From contig SWBL01000242.1 in the NCBI GenBank assembly GCA_024195585.1, positions 1-64,000 of the forward strand: a stretch of 64,000 nt of DNA. Direction: 5' to 3'. Source of the DNA: Aureobasidium sp. EXF-3400 (lineage: Eukaryota; Ascomycota; Dothideomycetes; Dothideales; Saccotheciaceae). The position numbers and the translations under genes were made by a program. The notes under the pieces are model-generated. The model was not told the origin of the DNA. It did no database searches and saw only the letters and a list, made by a program, of their open reading frames with translations. This document shows positions 22,106 to 33,088 of the stretch, piece by piece (the stretch's first letter is position 1; each line of letters starts with the position of its first letter).

Positions 22106-22176
22106 TGTCGCAGCCGTGAATCGAACACGGGGCTCGTGCATGGCAAGCACGAATTTTACCACTAAACCACTGCGAC
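22106..22176 (-). tRNA. tRNA-Gly(GCC)
   Basis: A 71-nt intronless tRNA. The acceptor GTCGCAG pairs with CTGCGAC (plus A73). The D-arm region is TGGTTTAGTGGTAAAATTC. The anticodon arm CGTGC-TTGCCAT-GCACG reads GCC. The T-arm CCGTG-TTCGATT-CACGG is perfect. A and B boxes are canonical and a T4 terminator follows. It serves as a local control showing that an ordinary tRNA gene is intact here. Confidence 0.95.
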
Positions 22177-23289
22177 TTTGATGAAGCCTACTGGATCTTG
22201 GTGAGTTAAGTATCAAAGAATGGCCAAGAATATTCGTCATGGGCATCTCGACGCATCTGTCGTTTTTCTGTAATCATGAGTGGCATGTTCTTGCAGCGAA
22301 AGAATCGGTGAGCCGCGATGGTTCGAAACATACATCATGGGTTCAGGCTCGTGCCTTGTATGCGAAAAATCACATGCCTGGCCGGAAGCCTCTTGGACCG
22401 AGGTGTCGGGCGTCCCGGGAGCTGAACAATAATAGAGCTGAGAGCAGCGGGAAACGGTACGCGCGGGAGCCGAAAAGCATAGCGAATATTGCCGTTGACC
22501 CCGCATGAATGTGGCAGGCGCGCGTTCTGGACCAAGGGCTTTGCGAGTCATCCGAGTATCGAGACAGCAATAGATGGTTTCGAATGTGCAGTGAACGAGG
22601 ACAGGAACCCGATGTAATGGCTTGAAAAGACAGGTCTGGAGTGGGTGCACTGGTTGCAAGCAGTTGGTCAGCAAATTTTGAGGTGGCAGACGATTGGAGG
22701 GTCAGGCGTGCATGGTCAAAGTGACGTTGAGCTGAGAAGATGGAAGCAGAGCAGAGCGCGGGCCTCTGTTCGCGTGCTTTGACGACGGTTGGAATCCACT
22801 TTCCACAGGCAGTCAGCTCATGACCTGCCTCTTCTCTCGTATATAAATTTGCAGCACTCGACGACTACAAAAGTCCTGCAGACGCACGCCATTCGAAGAG
22901 CGAGTGTCCTCATCACTTGCCAATCGCGAGATCGCTCAGCACAACCCCGTCGACGAGCTCGTACCCCGCACTCGCGCCATCCAGCGGCCAGCATCGACGG
23001 CTCCGATAGGGCAATTATCGCGCAAGAGAGACTCGTCGAGCACGCCATCCTTCGACCTGCCATTATCAGCCATTATCTACCTCCACCACGGCCAACTCGC
23101 CCGCATCGGGAACCACCGTCGCCATGAATTATATACTCGTCTACTCGCTGTCTCTGCTGCTGTACCAAGGCCTCTGCACCGCCGAACAGCACCGCCTACG
23201 ACACTACCTTGACCTGCTCTCCAAGCCTATCAATCGTCTTGATCTTTCTCAAAACACTGCCCGTCGCGCCCGCAACCCGACCCCACACC
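22177..23289. other. Promoter and 5' leader of the dioxygenase gene
   Basis: No supported gene of its own. The right 450 bp are CT- and CG-rich leader-like DNA and include an upstream ORF. A TATA-like TATATAAA at about 22841 could be the promoter element. Confidence 0.5.
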
Positions 23290-23321
23290 ATGGCTCCGAC
23301 CGCCGTCCAATCCCCGCTTGA
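23124..23321 (+). promoter_or_regulatory. Upstream ORF overlapping the dioxygenase start
   Basis: A 65-codon ORF begins with cgccATGaa, a good initiation context, 166 bp before the main ATG and runs past it in another frame. If it lies in the mRNA it would reduce translation of the dioxygenase. Its first 20 residues are hydrophobic (YILVYSLSLLLYQGLC). A leader intron could remove it. Confidence 0.4.
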
Positions 23322-24495
23322 AGCCTCTCAGTTCACCTCTTACACATACCACAACCCTTCGTCCAAGGTCTTCCCCGACGGTGTCAAGACTGCCGGCCAG
23401 TTCGATCCTATCTACAACCAGCTTGCCCCATACTCGGCCTTCCCCAAGGAGATTACTGGCCCTACAGTATGGCACGCTGAGGAATACAAGAACAATCCAG
23501 AGCGCTGGACACACCCTTTCAGCGACGATGAGATTGCCGAAATCAGCAAGGCTGCCGATGACTTCATCGCCTCGGCCACTCCGCTGACTGGCATCACCAA
23601 GGAGAAGTTCCCCTTGCCCTCTGCCACTGGCCGCCTGCTGCACTCGCTGCGTCACGAGCTGCTCAACGGCAAAGGCTTCATCCTCTTCAAGGGCTTCCCT
23701 GTCGAGAAATGGGGTCTGCACAAGTCCGCTGTTGCTTACATGGGCCTGGGCACATACCTTGGCTACTTTGTCAGCCAGAACAGCCGTGGTCACGTCTTGG
23801 GACACGTCAAGGACGTTGGTGAGGACAGCAGCCAGATCGACAAGGTCCGCATCTACCGCACCAACGCCCGTCAATTCTTCCATGCCGATGACAGCGACAT
23901 TGTCGGTCTTCTCTGCATAGCTCGTGCCCTCGAGGGCGGTGAGTCTGACCTCGTGTCCAGCCACGCAGTGTGGAACGCACTGCAGAAGGAGAACCCTGAC
24001 GTCGCCGAGCTACTCACCCAGCCCATCTGGTACTTTGACCGCAAGGGTGAGAAGTCAGTTGGCCAGCAAGACTGGATTCGCACATCCGTCTTCTACCTCG
24101 AGCCCAAGCCCAATGGTCGTGTCTACTCCAAGTGGGACCCTTACTACGTCAAGTCCCTTACTCGTTTCAGCGATGCGGGTGTCATCCCAGCCCTCTCGGC
24201 CGAACAACTTCGTGCTGCTCAGATCCTCGAAGACACATGCGTGCGTCTCTCTCTGCACATGATCCTCGAGATTGGTGACATCCAGTTCTTGAGCAACGAA
24301 CACGTCCTGCATGCTCGCACAGCCTACAAGGACCACGCCCCTCCACTCCCAAGACGTCATCTTATGAGACTCTGGCTCGCTACTCCAGATACTGAAGGTG
24401 GTTGGACCTTGCCTTTTGAGGACAGCTCCCACAGAAAGCGTGGTGGCATTCAAGTCAACGACAACCCTCCTGTCGCTCCCCTCGATGCCGAATAA
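23290..24495 (+). CDS. TauD/TfdA-family Fe(II)/2-oxoglutarate dioxygenase
   Basis: This intronless gene encodes 401 residues. The family oxidises small acids (taurine, alkyl sulfonates, aryloxyacetates and others) using Fe(II), O2 and 2-oxoglutarate in the cytosol. The iron facial triad is visible as FFHADDSD (H198, D200) with the distal His in NEHVLHAR (H341), and an Arg-rich PRRHLMRLWL follows where the 2-oxoglutarate-binding Arg is expected. LLNGKGFILFKGFP is the typical early strand. Length and order fit fungal TauD-like proteins. The substrate cannot be inferred, and no sulfur- or nitrogen-metabolism neighbours are present. The start at 23290 has a caccATGG context. The upstream extension begins only at a TTG. 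Confidence 0.9.
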   Translation: MAPTAVQSPLEASQFTSYTYHNPSSKVFPDGVKTAGQFDPIYNQLAPYSAFPKEITGPTVWHAEEYKNNPERWTHPFSDDEIAEISKAADDFIASATPLTGITKEKFPLPSATGRLLHSLRHELLNGKGFILFKGFPVEKWGLHKSAVAYMGLGTYLGYFVSQNSRGHVLGHVKDVGEDSSQIDKVRIYRTNARQFFHADDSDIVGLLCIARALEGGESDLVSSHAVWNALQKENPDVAELLTQPIWYFDRKGEKSVGQQDWIRTSVFYLEPKPNGRVYSKWDPYYVKSLTRFSDAGVIPALSAEQLRAAQILEDTCVRLSLHMILEIGDIQFLSNEHVLHARTAYKDHAPPLPRRHLMRLWLATPDTEGGWTLPFEDSSHRKRGGIQVNDNPPVAPLDAE

Positions 24496-24948
24496 TGACC
24501 TTTACGAACCCATGTCACTAAATGTGTAAACCATCTATCATATACCAAAATCAATTCGATCGAATAATTAAAATCTAACTTTGCTGTCAACACATTCGTC
24601 ACCGTGCACCGCACCTGCCACCTCTGCTCGCAACAAGGGGAAATCACATTGCTATGCGTCGGCTGACTCTTCAGCCATTCATCCGTTTTGTTCTTGAGAC
24701 ATTGCCATCACTCATGTCATCTTCAGGTGTTTCAATGTTTGCATTCTTCGCTAACGACGAGACCAGCCAATCGTGTGAGACATGAGGAATGCAATGCGAG
24801 TTCATTCCAAATTCATTCCCCCATACCCCATGTTTTGATGGCACTTCAACACAGGAATGCCATCATGGCCCGTGAGAAAAGACAAGATGTGGCTTGCTGC
24901 ATCCTTCAGACGGCTCGTCGTCCTTTGACCACACTCCTTTTCGCCACC
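24496..24948. other. Intergenic between the dioxygenase and the secreted protein
   Basis: No gene. The frame of the next gene is open upstream to 24688, but those codons have no signal peptide and poor start contexts, so I treat them as leader. Confidence 0.5.
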
Positions 24949-26196
24949 ATGTTCGGACGCTCATTCGCATGTTGCTTTTTACCGCTATCGGCCATCCTAG
25001 GTGATGCAGCCGCAGCCCTACATCCCTTCAGGCACGAAGCTATCGAGTTTCGCCGCAGGCAAGCTGCTGCCAGTAGCGATGCTCAACTTCAATCTAGCAC
25101 CGCAGGCTCGGTGTTGACATACATTACACCTTCTCCGGGTGCTTCTCCTATTCCTGTCACAGAGCAAAGCCAGCTGGTGTCATCAGATGTGCCCCTGTTC
25201 ACGCTTTGTGCACTGCCGCCAGAAGCTTTCTCCCCCGTCACGGCTACACCTACTCAAACTACAGCACCCTATCAAAACTACTCTATATCAATACCCCCTG
25301 GGCCTGGAACGTGCACTACAATCTACAGCCCAACAGTCACAATGGTATGCGCTACTACCTTGACTGGCATCGACCGTGTGTATCCCGTGACTGCTTGCAA
25401 TCAAGATATCACCTTTTCGAGCGACTTCGGATATGTGCTGGAAACACCTAGTGCAACCTTGAGCAATGCGACGGATGCCAATGGTACAGCTGCAATGATC
25501 ACTCCGCCTCCTACTGTACAGCCTCTCACCACGTACTATGTTGCTCCATGGAACGAACTTACGAGTGCCGGCCCTCCTACAGATGTAGACAAGAAGGTCT
25601 GTGCAACATTCCCCAACGGAACAGAGGAGTGTGTCGTAGAGTACTACGTCTGGGAGACCAGTCTCGTGACCATTCCAACAACCACAATCACATCAATCAA
25701 TTTGACTACGACTGTGGCTGGACCTTCACAAATCATTGTGGAAACTTTCGTGGCCAATGTGACAGAGATGCTCACTACCTTCTCGATGTCCACAACTATG
25801 GAGTTGACTTACTCGGTCGAAACGGAAACGACGAACATCGCTACAAGGCCAACTGTCTCCACTGGACCTACTGTCACACAGACGTACACTCTGAGCCAGA
25901 ACTCGCTCCCTACAGTGTAAGATGATATGCATATCTGGAATGGCGAGTTAATCTGACATGTATAGCAGTCGCACGACAAGCACGTCTACCCGTCTCATTA
26001 CGAGAACCGTTTACATCTCAGGCGGAACCATAACGTCAACCGTGCCTAACACTCAAGTTCCGACTGACACAACTGCTGAGTAAGTCATCCACCTGTAGAG
26101 TTTGCAGCATGTATTGACACGTGTCATAGGCCTTCATTATCTGCAGCCCCCTCTGCCTCGCTCGATGTGGCCAGTATTCTGGGCATTGGCAATTGA
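24949..26196 (+). CDS. Secreted Ser/Thr-rich protein, unknown role
   Basis: Exons are 24949-25916, 25969-26079 and 26130-26196, giving 381 residues. Introns of 52 and 50 nt have GTAAGA and GTAAGT donors. The start has an ideal cgccaccATG context and opens a signal peptide (MFGRSFACCFLPLSAILGDA), followed by a basic site (EFRRRQ) that could be cut by a Kex2-type protease. The mature part is Ser/Thr/Pro-rich with N-glycosylation sequons (NYS, NAT, NGT) and paired cysteines, as in cell-surface glycoproteins. There is no C-terminal hydrophobic tail, so GPI anchoring is unlikely. The first acceptor is a TAGCAG tandem: either AG keeps the frame, differing by one residue. Confidence 0.75.
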
Positions 26197-26926
26197 GTCT
26201 CGCACGACCAAATCTGTCAATTGGTGTGGTGCTTGATTGTCTAGATGGCCGCAATTCCCAACTTCTGTTTCATGCTCCTGTATTCCCATTGTCCAGCTCC
26301 GAGAGTCGAATGGCTCATGCTCCTGTGTAAGCTCTGATGCCATATCGTTTCGCGGTTCTTTTTATGCTTGATAGCTGCCCATGATCGAAGAGAATATATT
26401 CGACCGTTTGCTAGATGCCATGCAATTTTGTTTGGAACTTTGAACGAGTTTCGTTTGATTTAGTTGCAAGGGAAAGCAGAAGACTCAGTTACAGTCCCGA
26501 TGCTCGCAGCTATAGCGAGTCGTCACCGTCCAGAGAACGTAGCTTAAACTTGTCAGGAAACAGGATGCACGGGGATCTATCGATACCAGCTAGGTGACAC
26601 CGCGGCGACGCGTAGCCGCTCCCCGACTCAGACACACAATGCATTGTCTCAGAAAAAGTGCATCCGGATAGACTCAGTAGAGATTCAAAGGACTCCTGGA
26701 ACAATTATCTGGCACCTTCTTTGTTCCAATAGCGAATTTTAACCAGATACAAAGGAGACTCAGAGACAAGTCTTTGCTTGTCCTTTCACTCTTTGTCTAT
26801 AATAAAGGCCGCTTGTTCACGAGAACAATAAGGATATAAGTTTCCCTGCTCCAATAAGTGCTTGCCCATTCCAAAGGCCTTCGAAACTCGACTGTTATTT
26901 GAATACCTCAGAACAAAAGCAAGAAG
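26197..26926. other. Intergenic, nothing recognised
   Basis: Roughly 730 bp between two same-strand genes. A short AT-rich stretch (CTATAATAAAGG near 26798) precedes the next gene and may be its core promoter. Confidence 0.5.
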
Positions 26927-27691
26927 ATGTCAGCACAATCTAATCCCACTGGCGGGCAGGGACCGTCAGAGAACTCGAACTATGGAACCTTCACCAAGTA
27001 TTCTGCAGGACAGACTCGATCAAGCGTCGCTGGCAGACGTCGCGCACCTCGTCTTCGTCGATTGGACCTCGATTTCCAGGCTACTCCTAGCGTCAGGATT
27101 GAAGAGCTGTCATACAGGTACCTCCGTGATACAATGCGCAGCCAGCCGGATATCAACAAACCTCTTCCTCCTCTACCCGACCGGAAACCTTCTTCTCGCC
27201 CTGCAAGCCCTATTGATAGAGCTGCTCATTGGGTCAACAAGAAGGTCGTCACGCCTGTCAAGGAATTTTTCAGGACGCCCGAAGTTGAAGAGATGATCGA
27301 ACAAAAGTCGTATGATCCTGTCAATGTTCCACACGCCTCCCTCGCCGAGTCGAGAACTCAGCCTGATACGAGCAAACACTCAAGAAGCAGATCAAGTGTT
27401 GACCGCTGTGAAGCTTCTTCAAGACGATCTGCAAGCATCTCCTCGCGTGAGACTTTCCAGAGTCCTCCTTCCACCCCCAGATCCCGTATGTCGGATGTCT
27501 CGATGACGAGCAGTGTTCGACACGCACTTGATAGTGCTCAGCAGGTGGGTAGTCGACTCGGACTGAACCATGAAGCTGGAAGACTGGTCTTTGCTGACGC
27601 AGCACCAGCTGGAATGATGGATCCTTGCAGCGTCTGCCATAAGGAACCTAGGGGTGTACTGTATCATGGTCGTTGCCGTGATTGTAGGTAA
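26927..27691 (+). CDS. Unknown basic, Ser-rich protein ending in a CxxC...CxxC motif
   Basis: An intronless gene of 254 residues. Most of it is polar and Ser/Arg/Pro-rich (KPLPPLPDRKPSSRPASP). A helical island lies at IDRAAHWVNKKVVTPVKEFF. The last 21 residues hold CSVCHKEPRG and HGRCRDC, a compact four-Cys zinc-binding pattern at the very C-terminus. No named family recognised. The intact C-terminal motif directly before the stop argues that the frame and end are right. Confidence 0.7.
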   Translation: MSAQSNPTGGQGPSENSNYGTFTKYSAGQTRSSVAGRRRAPRLRRLDLDFQATPSVRIEELSYRYLRDTMRSQPDINKPLPPLPDRKPSSRPASPIDRAAHWVNKKVVTPVKEFFRTPEVEEMIEQKSYDPVNVPHASLAESRTQPDTSKHSRSRSSVDRCEASSRRSASISSRETFQSPPSTPRSRMSDVSMTSSVRHALDSAQQVGSRLGLNHEAGRLVFADAAPAGMMDPCSVCHKEPRGVLYHGRCRDCR

Positions 27692-28487
27692 ATGATTATG
27701 CTGTTTGTTCCCGGAATCAATAAAATATGTTTGATACACTTTGACTTTTCCCATGTCTCTTCTTTCTTACCACAAACAATGCATGACACTTTCGATTGTT
27801 AATCGTGTTGTCCTTAGTAGAAAAACAAGTTGCCCATGAAGATTCTAAGCATAGTCAGCAGTTCTCAGTGGCAAATCAATTGGGACTCAACGTTTCCTCG
27901 GTTCTGCTTTGTCACATTCTAACATTCTGTTCGCAAAACAAGTGAATTCTTCGATCACGAACCTGACGAATGATGGGTATGCCTGTCCAGTGCGGCGATA
28001 GATAAACCATAAACCACATGTCTTTGTGTCTAATTCATGCAGACTAGGTTCTTCTATTAAAGACAAGTTTGTTCTCACGATGTTGTCTCTGGCTACAGGG
28101 TTGCTCCGCCAACATGATAGAGTGGTCCGTGCGGAGGCGTCTCGCCTTGGCAGACAAGGACGCGTCTCAGCGACGACTCCTTTGACGCACGACTTCGCGG
28201 GTCCGCTCGTGCTTGCTTCTTCATTTTCGAGAGACCTGCACACGGCGCACGAGCTTCCTGCTTTTCAGATGAGTCAAGAATCTGCAACAGAAAGCGCAGG
28301 CATCTGTAAGAATTGGTCGGGCGTTCGGGGTCGGCGCGGTGTGAAGTGAGATCGCGCGTCGAAAAAGTTGATCAAGTTGAAGGCATGTACAGAAGACAGG
28401 TCTAGAATTACTCGTTTCGCGATTGAGTCGTGGGTTCCTTGTGGCAGGTGGGAATCTGTTTAGATTGTTGCCTGTCGTGCCTTCTTC
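27692..28487. other. Intergenic, promoter side of KMT6
   Basis: No supported gene. A minus-strand frame at 27887-28243 ends with a segment (GLWFIYRRTGQAYPSFVRF) that weakly recalls the end of bacterial LysR regulators. No upstream domain accompanies it. Confidence 0.45.
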
Positions 28488-31400
28488 ATGCCCAAACCGT
28501 TGTCCTATCCGCTTCGCTCTAGCGAGCTGATTAGCTCACATTGGAGCATATTCGACGAAGACATTGGCAATGGACGCCCAGGACGTGGAAGGAATGTGCT
28601 TGCAGAGCGCTTACGCGACGAAGTCTTGGAGACGATCCAGGAAAATATGCTAAGCGACCTCGACGAGCAAGACATTGATACAAATATTCATGTGTTTCGA
28701 TTGTCAAGCAGCACTCCTAGCAAACCGCCATCGACTCGTGGAATGTCGGCATCGGCAACCGGCGGCCACATCCCATCGTCTCCTCCAGTGACATCTGACG
28801 CCCGCGTCGAGGAGCCAATTAGAGGTAGGTTTTCACACGACAAGACAATTGCCGACTTTGAAATAACAAGCCCCGGCAGAAACCATCGAGTTCACGCCAG
28901 AGACGTCACAGTCGCCAGACGTGTCGCCCACTTTCCGCTTCTCTAAGCTTGTCCCTTCTAGGCACCCACTCCGTGCACCCAGTCATGCCGAGCCCGCTGA
29001 AGAAGAGTCTGACAACGACGAACTCATCATAGAAGATTCAGTCGACGAAGACTCCAGTAACGTCGATTCTAGTGACAGCGAGGAACATTCTAGCGAAGAC
29101 GAGTCTAGTGAAGAAGCATCCAGTGAAAGTGAAGGAGATCTTGTCGCAGGCGACGGTAAGCAATCTTGGGCTATGAATCTACCTAGTTAGATACTAACCA
29201 CACGTGACAGAACTGCCATCTTGGATCAACCGATCGCCTTCCATCGAGCTATCCTTGTCATCTAAAGCCAAGCAATCTGCACCACACGAGCCATCTCTCT
29301 CTCCCAAGACAGAACCATCCTCTTCCCCGGAGCCACCTTCATCCATAGAGAATTCTTCCGATCCTGCTGCTATGGTCCCGCCTTCTGATGCTTCTTCCGT
29401 GGAGCCATCCTCTCCGGCTCCTTTCAACTACGCAGAACATGAAGTGCTTGGGGACGAAGACGATGTCAAGATTTACTCGATGTGTCTGGAAAAGTACCTT
29501 GACGAAATGGACGACGATCACGAGGCATTAACAGAGGTATGGCTCGCGAAAGCCAGAATATACCAGCGCCCGACCCTTTTCCCACGTGCCCAAAACAAGT
29601 TTCCAACAAGGAATCGAGCAGCAAACAAGCCAAGGACAGATCCATTCGCGAACATCAAACATTCGAAAAATGCCCGAACGATCACTCTTACCGGGAAGGC
29701 CTTCTCTCAACTCAAACCTAGAGGCGAAACAATCACAAGCTCAGGTCGCATCTCATCGACAAACGCAGTCTCGACTGAAGTTCCAAACTACACGCATTAC
29801 ACGAGAATCAGTGGCAACGTTCTAGGAACAAACACTCGACAATTGCAAGTCTGGCCATACTTCGGAGAGGACGTTGACGATGACGGAACCATACGTGAGA
29901 GATTTGATGTTATTGTAGAGGATCGTCCCCGTAAGGTCCTCATCTCGCAGCAAGTCAGTACTTACGGCCCTTACTTCGAGGCCTTTCTCGAAGAGATTGA
30001 TTGCCCTATGGATACGATCCTGAAATATCTACTCGAGGCATCAGAAGGACCCGATGGCTTGTTGTCCAGATTAACAAGCTTTGCATATGATACCAAATTC
30101 GCACGAACTATCATACGCGCAAAAGACAAATACTGTAAAGACGACTTTGATCGAACAAGCCAAAGATGGGTTTCGGTAGCATCAAGTCTGCCAGAGATCG
30201 ATGATGAGACTTTATGGAAAGCTGCTGTAGTCTGCCACACATTCTGGATCCGCACAAACTTCAGCCCCTGGCAGATTGCACGGAAATACGCAAGATTCCC
30301 GGACAACAACAAAGTCGAAGGTCTTGTCACCTTCGACACAGCAAAGAACTACGCCAGTGTGGCCTGTAGCATCTGTCAGCTCCACGATTGTCCTTTTCAT
30401 GGCACCATCCTCGAAAGGCCGGATGCTAAAGATATGAGTGATGAGGAAGACGATGCCAACTCTGTTGATGCCTTGGATGTTGACTATCCACCTAGAGTCA
30501 ACTTCAAAGAACTTGCTACAGCTCCCCTAGAGAGGGAACCACCAGGAACCTCTACTGCGCAACCTAAGAAATCTCTTAATTGGTGGATGAATGAGGCCAA
30601 CAGCGTGACATGGGACCACAGTCAACGTGGTCCCTTCTTCCCTTGCAGCCATCCTGGATCATCGTGCGAGGATGCGCGTTGTACGTGCTTCGAAGCAAGA
30701 GTCTGTTGCGAGAAGACTTGCGGGTGCTCTAGGAACTGTAGCCGACGCTTCCAAGGATGCTCTTGCGCTAGACGCACAAGATGCTGTGCCCAGGATGAAT
30801 CCTGCGAATGTTTCAGGATGAATCGAGAGTGCGATCCAGATCTCTGCGATTCATGCGAGGCTCATGTCATCTTAAATCCAGTTAACAGGTCCAACGACGA
30901 GTACCTTGATCGAAGATGCCGCAATGTCGCTATCCAACGCGGCGTGCCAAAGCGAACACTTCTAGGCCGCAGTCTCGTTCATGGTTTCGGTCTGTACGCT
31001 GGAGAGCCCATTGCAAAAGGCGAATTCATTGGCGAGTATCAAGGAGAAATCATCACCAGAGACGAGACCGAGCGACGGGGTGCTATTTACGACTTCCAGA
31101 AGTTGAGTTACATCTTCGATCTGAACAGAGGTAAGAAGGCTGCAGTTTCCCTACAGTGCTTGGCTAACAGCAGACATCCGAACAGATCAGACAATCGACT
31201 CTCAACGTATGGGCAACAAGATCCGCTTCATCAACCATGCTGCAAAGTCCAACCTCCGGAACATTTATCCCAAGATTATGCTTTGCAACTTGGCTCACCG
31301 GATTGGCATGTTTGCCCACAGAGATATCAAAGTTGGCGAAGAGTTATTCTTCGATTATGGTGGAAGCTACCATGAGAAACTGTACGGCGAGGAAGAGCAA

Positions 31401-31931
31401 GCTCGTAAGGACAAGAACAAAGGGAAGGGCAAAGCTGCGGTGACACATATTCGACCATCGAGAAAGAGTTACCAGCCACAGTCAGAGGTTGTAGTAGCTT
31501 TGCCACGAAAAGAGCCAAAAGACATCTTTGAAGTCGAGTCAGATGATGGCAGCGATGAAAGCGAGGACGAACGTCCTACCAAGCGCAGGAGACGGTCGAG
31601 AATACCATCGCCGAGGAGATCAAGACCTTCACCACCCAAGAAGCAGACAACTGAGTCGAGCGCGAAATCCTCTGCTAGAAAGACTGAGGATCGATCGCGT
31701 GTGCGTAGAAGCGACACAGCTTCCACAGTCGGAAGCAAGGCGCCAAGCTTGAAGGCCGCCATCAAATCTGCTCCCCGGTCCAGAACACTAAGCCGTAGAC
31801 CCCGGGTTGTGGTAGATGAATCTGAGGACGACTCGGAAGATGATTCAGATGGAGAATCGGATGATGAGATGGAAGTGCCGAGACGCAGCAGTCGACCGCG
31901 CATGGTATCTAGAAAGCTCAGAGATGAGTGA
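28488..31931 (+). CDS. KMT6: E(z)-type histone H3K27 methyltransferase, PRC2 catalytic subunit
   Basis: Exons are 28488-28824, 28880-29155, 29211-31130 and 31174-31931. Introns of 55, 55 and 43 nt have GTAGGT, GTAAGC and GTAAGA donors. The protein has 1096 residues. PRC2 deposits H3K27me3 to silence facultative heterochromatin. An acidic, Ser-rich N-terminus (to about 200) leads into the conserved middle, then the CXC domain at about 680-770 (CSHPGSSCEDARCTC, CGCSRNCSRRFQGCSC), then SET at about 784-911. SET shows GRSLVHGFGLYAGEPI, GEFIGEYQGE, RMGNKIRFINHAAKSN and GEELFFDYGG. Intron 3 falls inside SET and splicing it restores DIRTDQTIDSQRMGNK. A basic 185-residue tail with KRRRRS blocks follows SET, longer than in animal EZH2. 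Presence of KMT6 implies a PRC2 system in this fungus. Confidence 0.95.
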
Positions 31932-32029
31932 GCACTTCACGGCGCGCTCTGGGAAGCGGCAAGTCGTGCGGTTCCAATGTAGCAATATTAGTTATATATT
32001 CGTTCGTTCCTCGCAATTTTGAACCTTAA

Positions 32030-32840
32030 CATACTGTGGGTATGCATCGGCTTGATAGTTGAGAATCGCGTTGAAGAGCAAGACAGCATCCATTGGGAAG
32101 AAAGACGATTCTATCATAGGAACGATCCAGTAAATGGATTCTCTACTTGTCTAACCAAACATGAACATACATATAGGTATGAACAGTGATCCCACAATTG
32201 CTGGAGGCAAGCGATTCGTGGGTGCGATATCTCCTTGGCCATTGAATTTCTTCTCCTGGACAAGGTGCATCTAGATACATTAAGGAACCATAATGGTCAG
32301 TGCCCAATCATGATATAAAGGTATACGAGGCCATGTTCTCCGAAGTTGAGATGGTATATGCTCCTGAAGACAATAGGGAAGGCTTCAAACCATGTGAAGA
32401 GAAGCACATAGAACAGACCAAGGTACGCATTTGTGAATAGAAGAATAGGCTCAGTAAATCACAGCTGAAAAGGCCTATAGAAGCTGGCTGAAGCCACATC
32501 TCGGAAACGGATGCTCTCGGCCATCAAATCTGCTTCGCTTTCCAGACGTGTGTTACTAGTCAACTTTCGGAGGCGTTTCGCCCGCCTGAAGAGTATCGTG
32601 TTTGCACTTGTCTCGGGCAAAGTAAAGATGAGGACAACGAGGCAGAATCCAGAAAGCCATATCAGTTCCTAGATGGTCCATGTCCAGGTCTCATGTTGTG
32701 CTGCGAAATCACCGACTAACGGTTCAAGTACAGGGCTGCAGACGGCGGAAACACCCCAGCCACCGATGGCATATGCCACCTTCCTCCTCGACCAAAGATC
32801 TGCTAGCGACGTCCAAGCTTTGCATGTTGACATCTAGTGC
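32030..32840 (-). pseudogene. MFS drug/polyamine transporter remnant
   Basis: The minus strand encodes the middle and end of a DHA1-type major facilitator: DLWSRRKVAYAIGGWGVS, SGFCLVVLIFTLPETSAN, NAYLGLFYVLLFTWFEAFP, NRLPPAIVGSLFIPICMFG and SRESIYWIVPMI. The first membrane helices are missing, and the frame ends early at the other side. Stops interrupt it at 32672-32670 (TAG), 32461-32459 (TGA) and 32153-32151 (TAG). At the first and third the family normally has Trp, so TGG to TAG fits; all three are G-to-A changes as expected of RIP-like mutation on the other strand. Frame changes may also be present between the pieces. Its neighbour is a Zn2Cys6 factor relic, so an efflux or metabolite locus may have decayed here. 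Confidence 0.75.
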
Positions 32841-33088
32841 TGTGCGATTGAATGGATCAGAAAACTGGCCAACCGTAGCATTGCTCTGATTGACGTTCAG
32901 ATCAGAAGAGGAGACTGCATCTGTGCCAAGAGCGCAATTGAGTGGGTAAGCTCAGAGTGGGAAGTATGCAAGCTATATGTAGATGTCAATGTAGAGTTGC
33001 TGCTTGTTGTGAATTTAAAAGAAGCATTCTGAGCAGTCAGGCTGACAGTGTCTGTACATGTGTCATCAAGAGTTCAGAGGATGGTAGA

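Noticed and set aside
23230..23964. A 244-codon minus-strand frame
   Set aside because: Shadow of the TauD-like dioxygenase, which carries the H-x-D...H motif.
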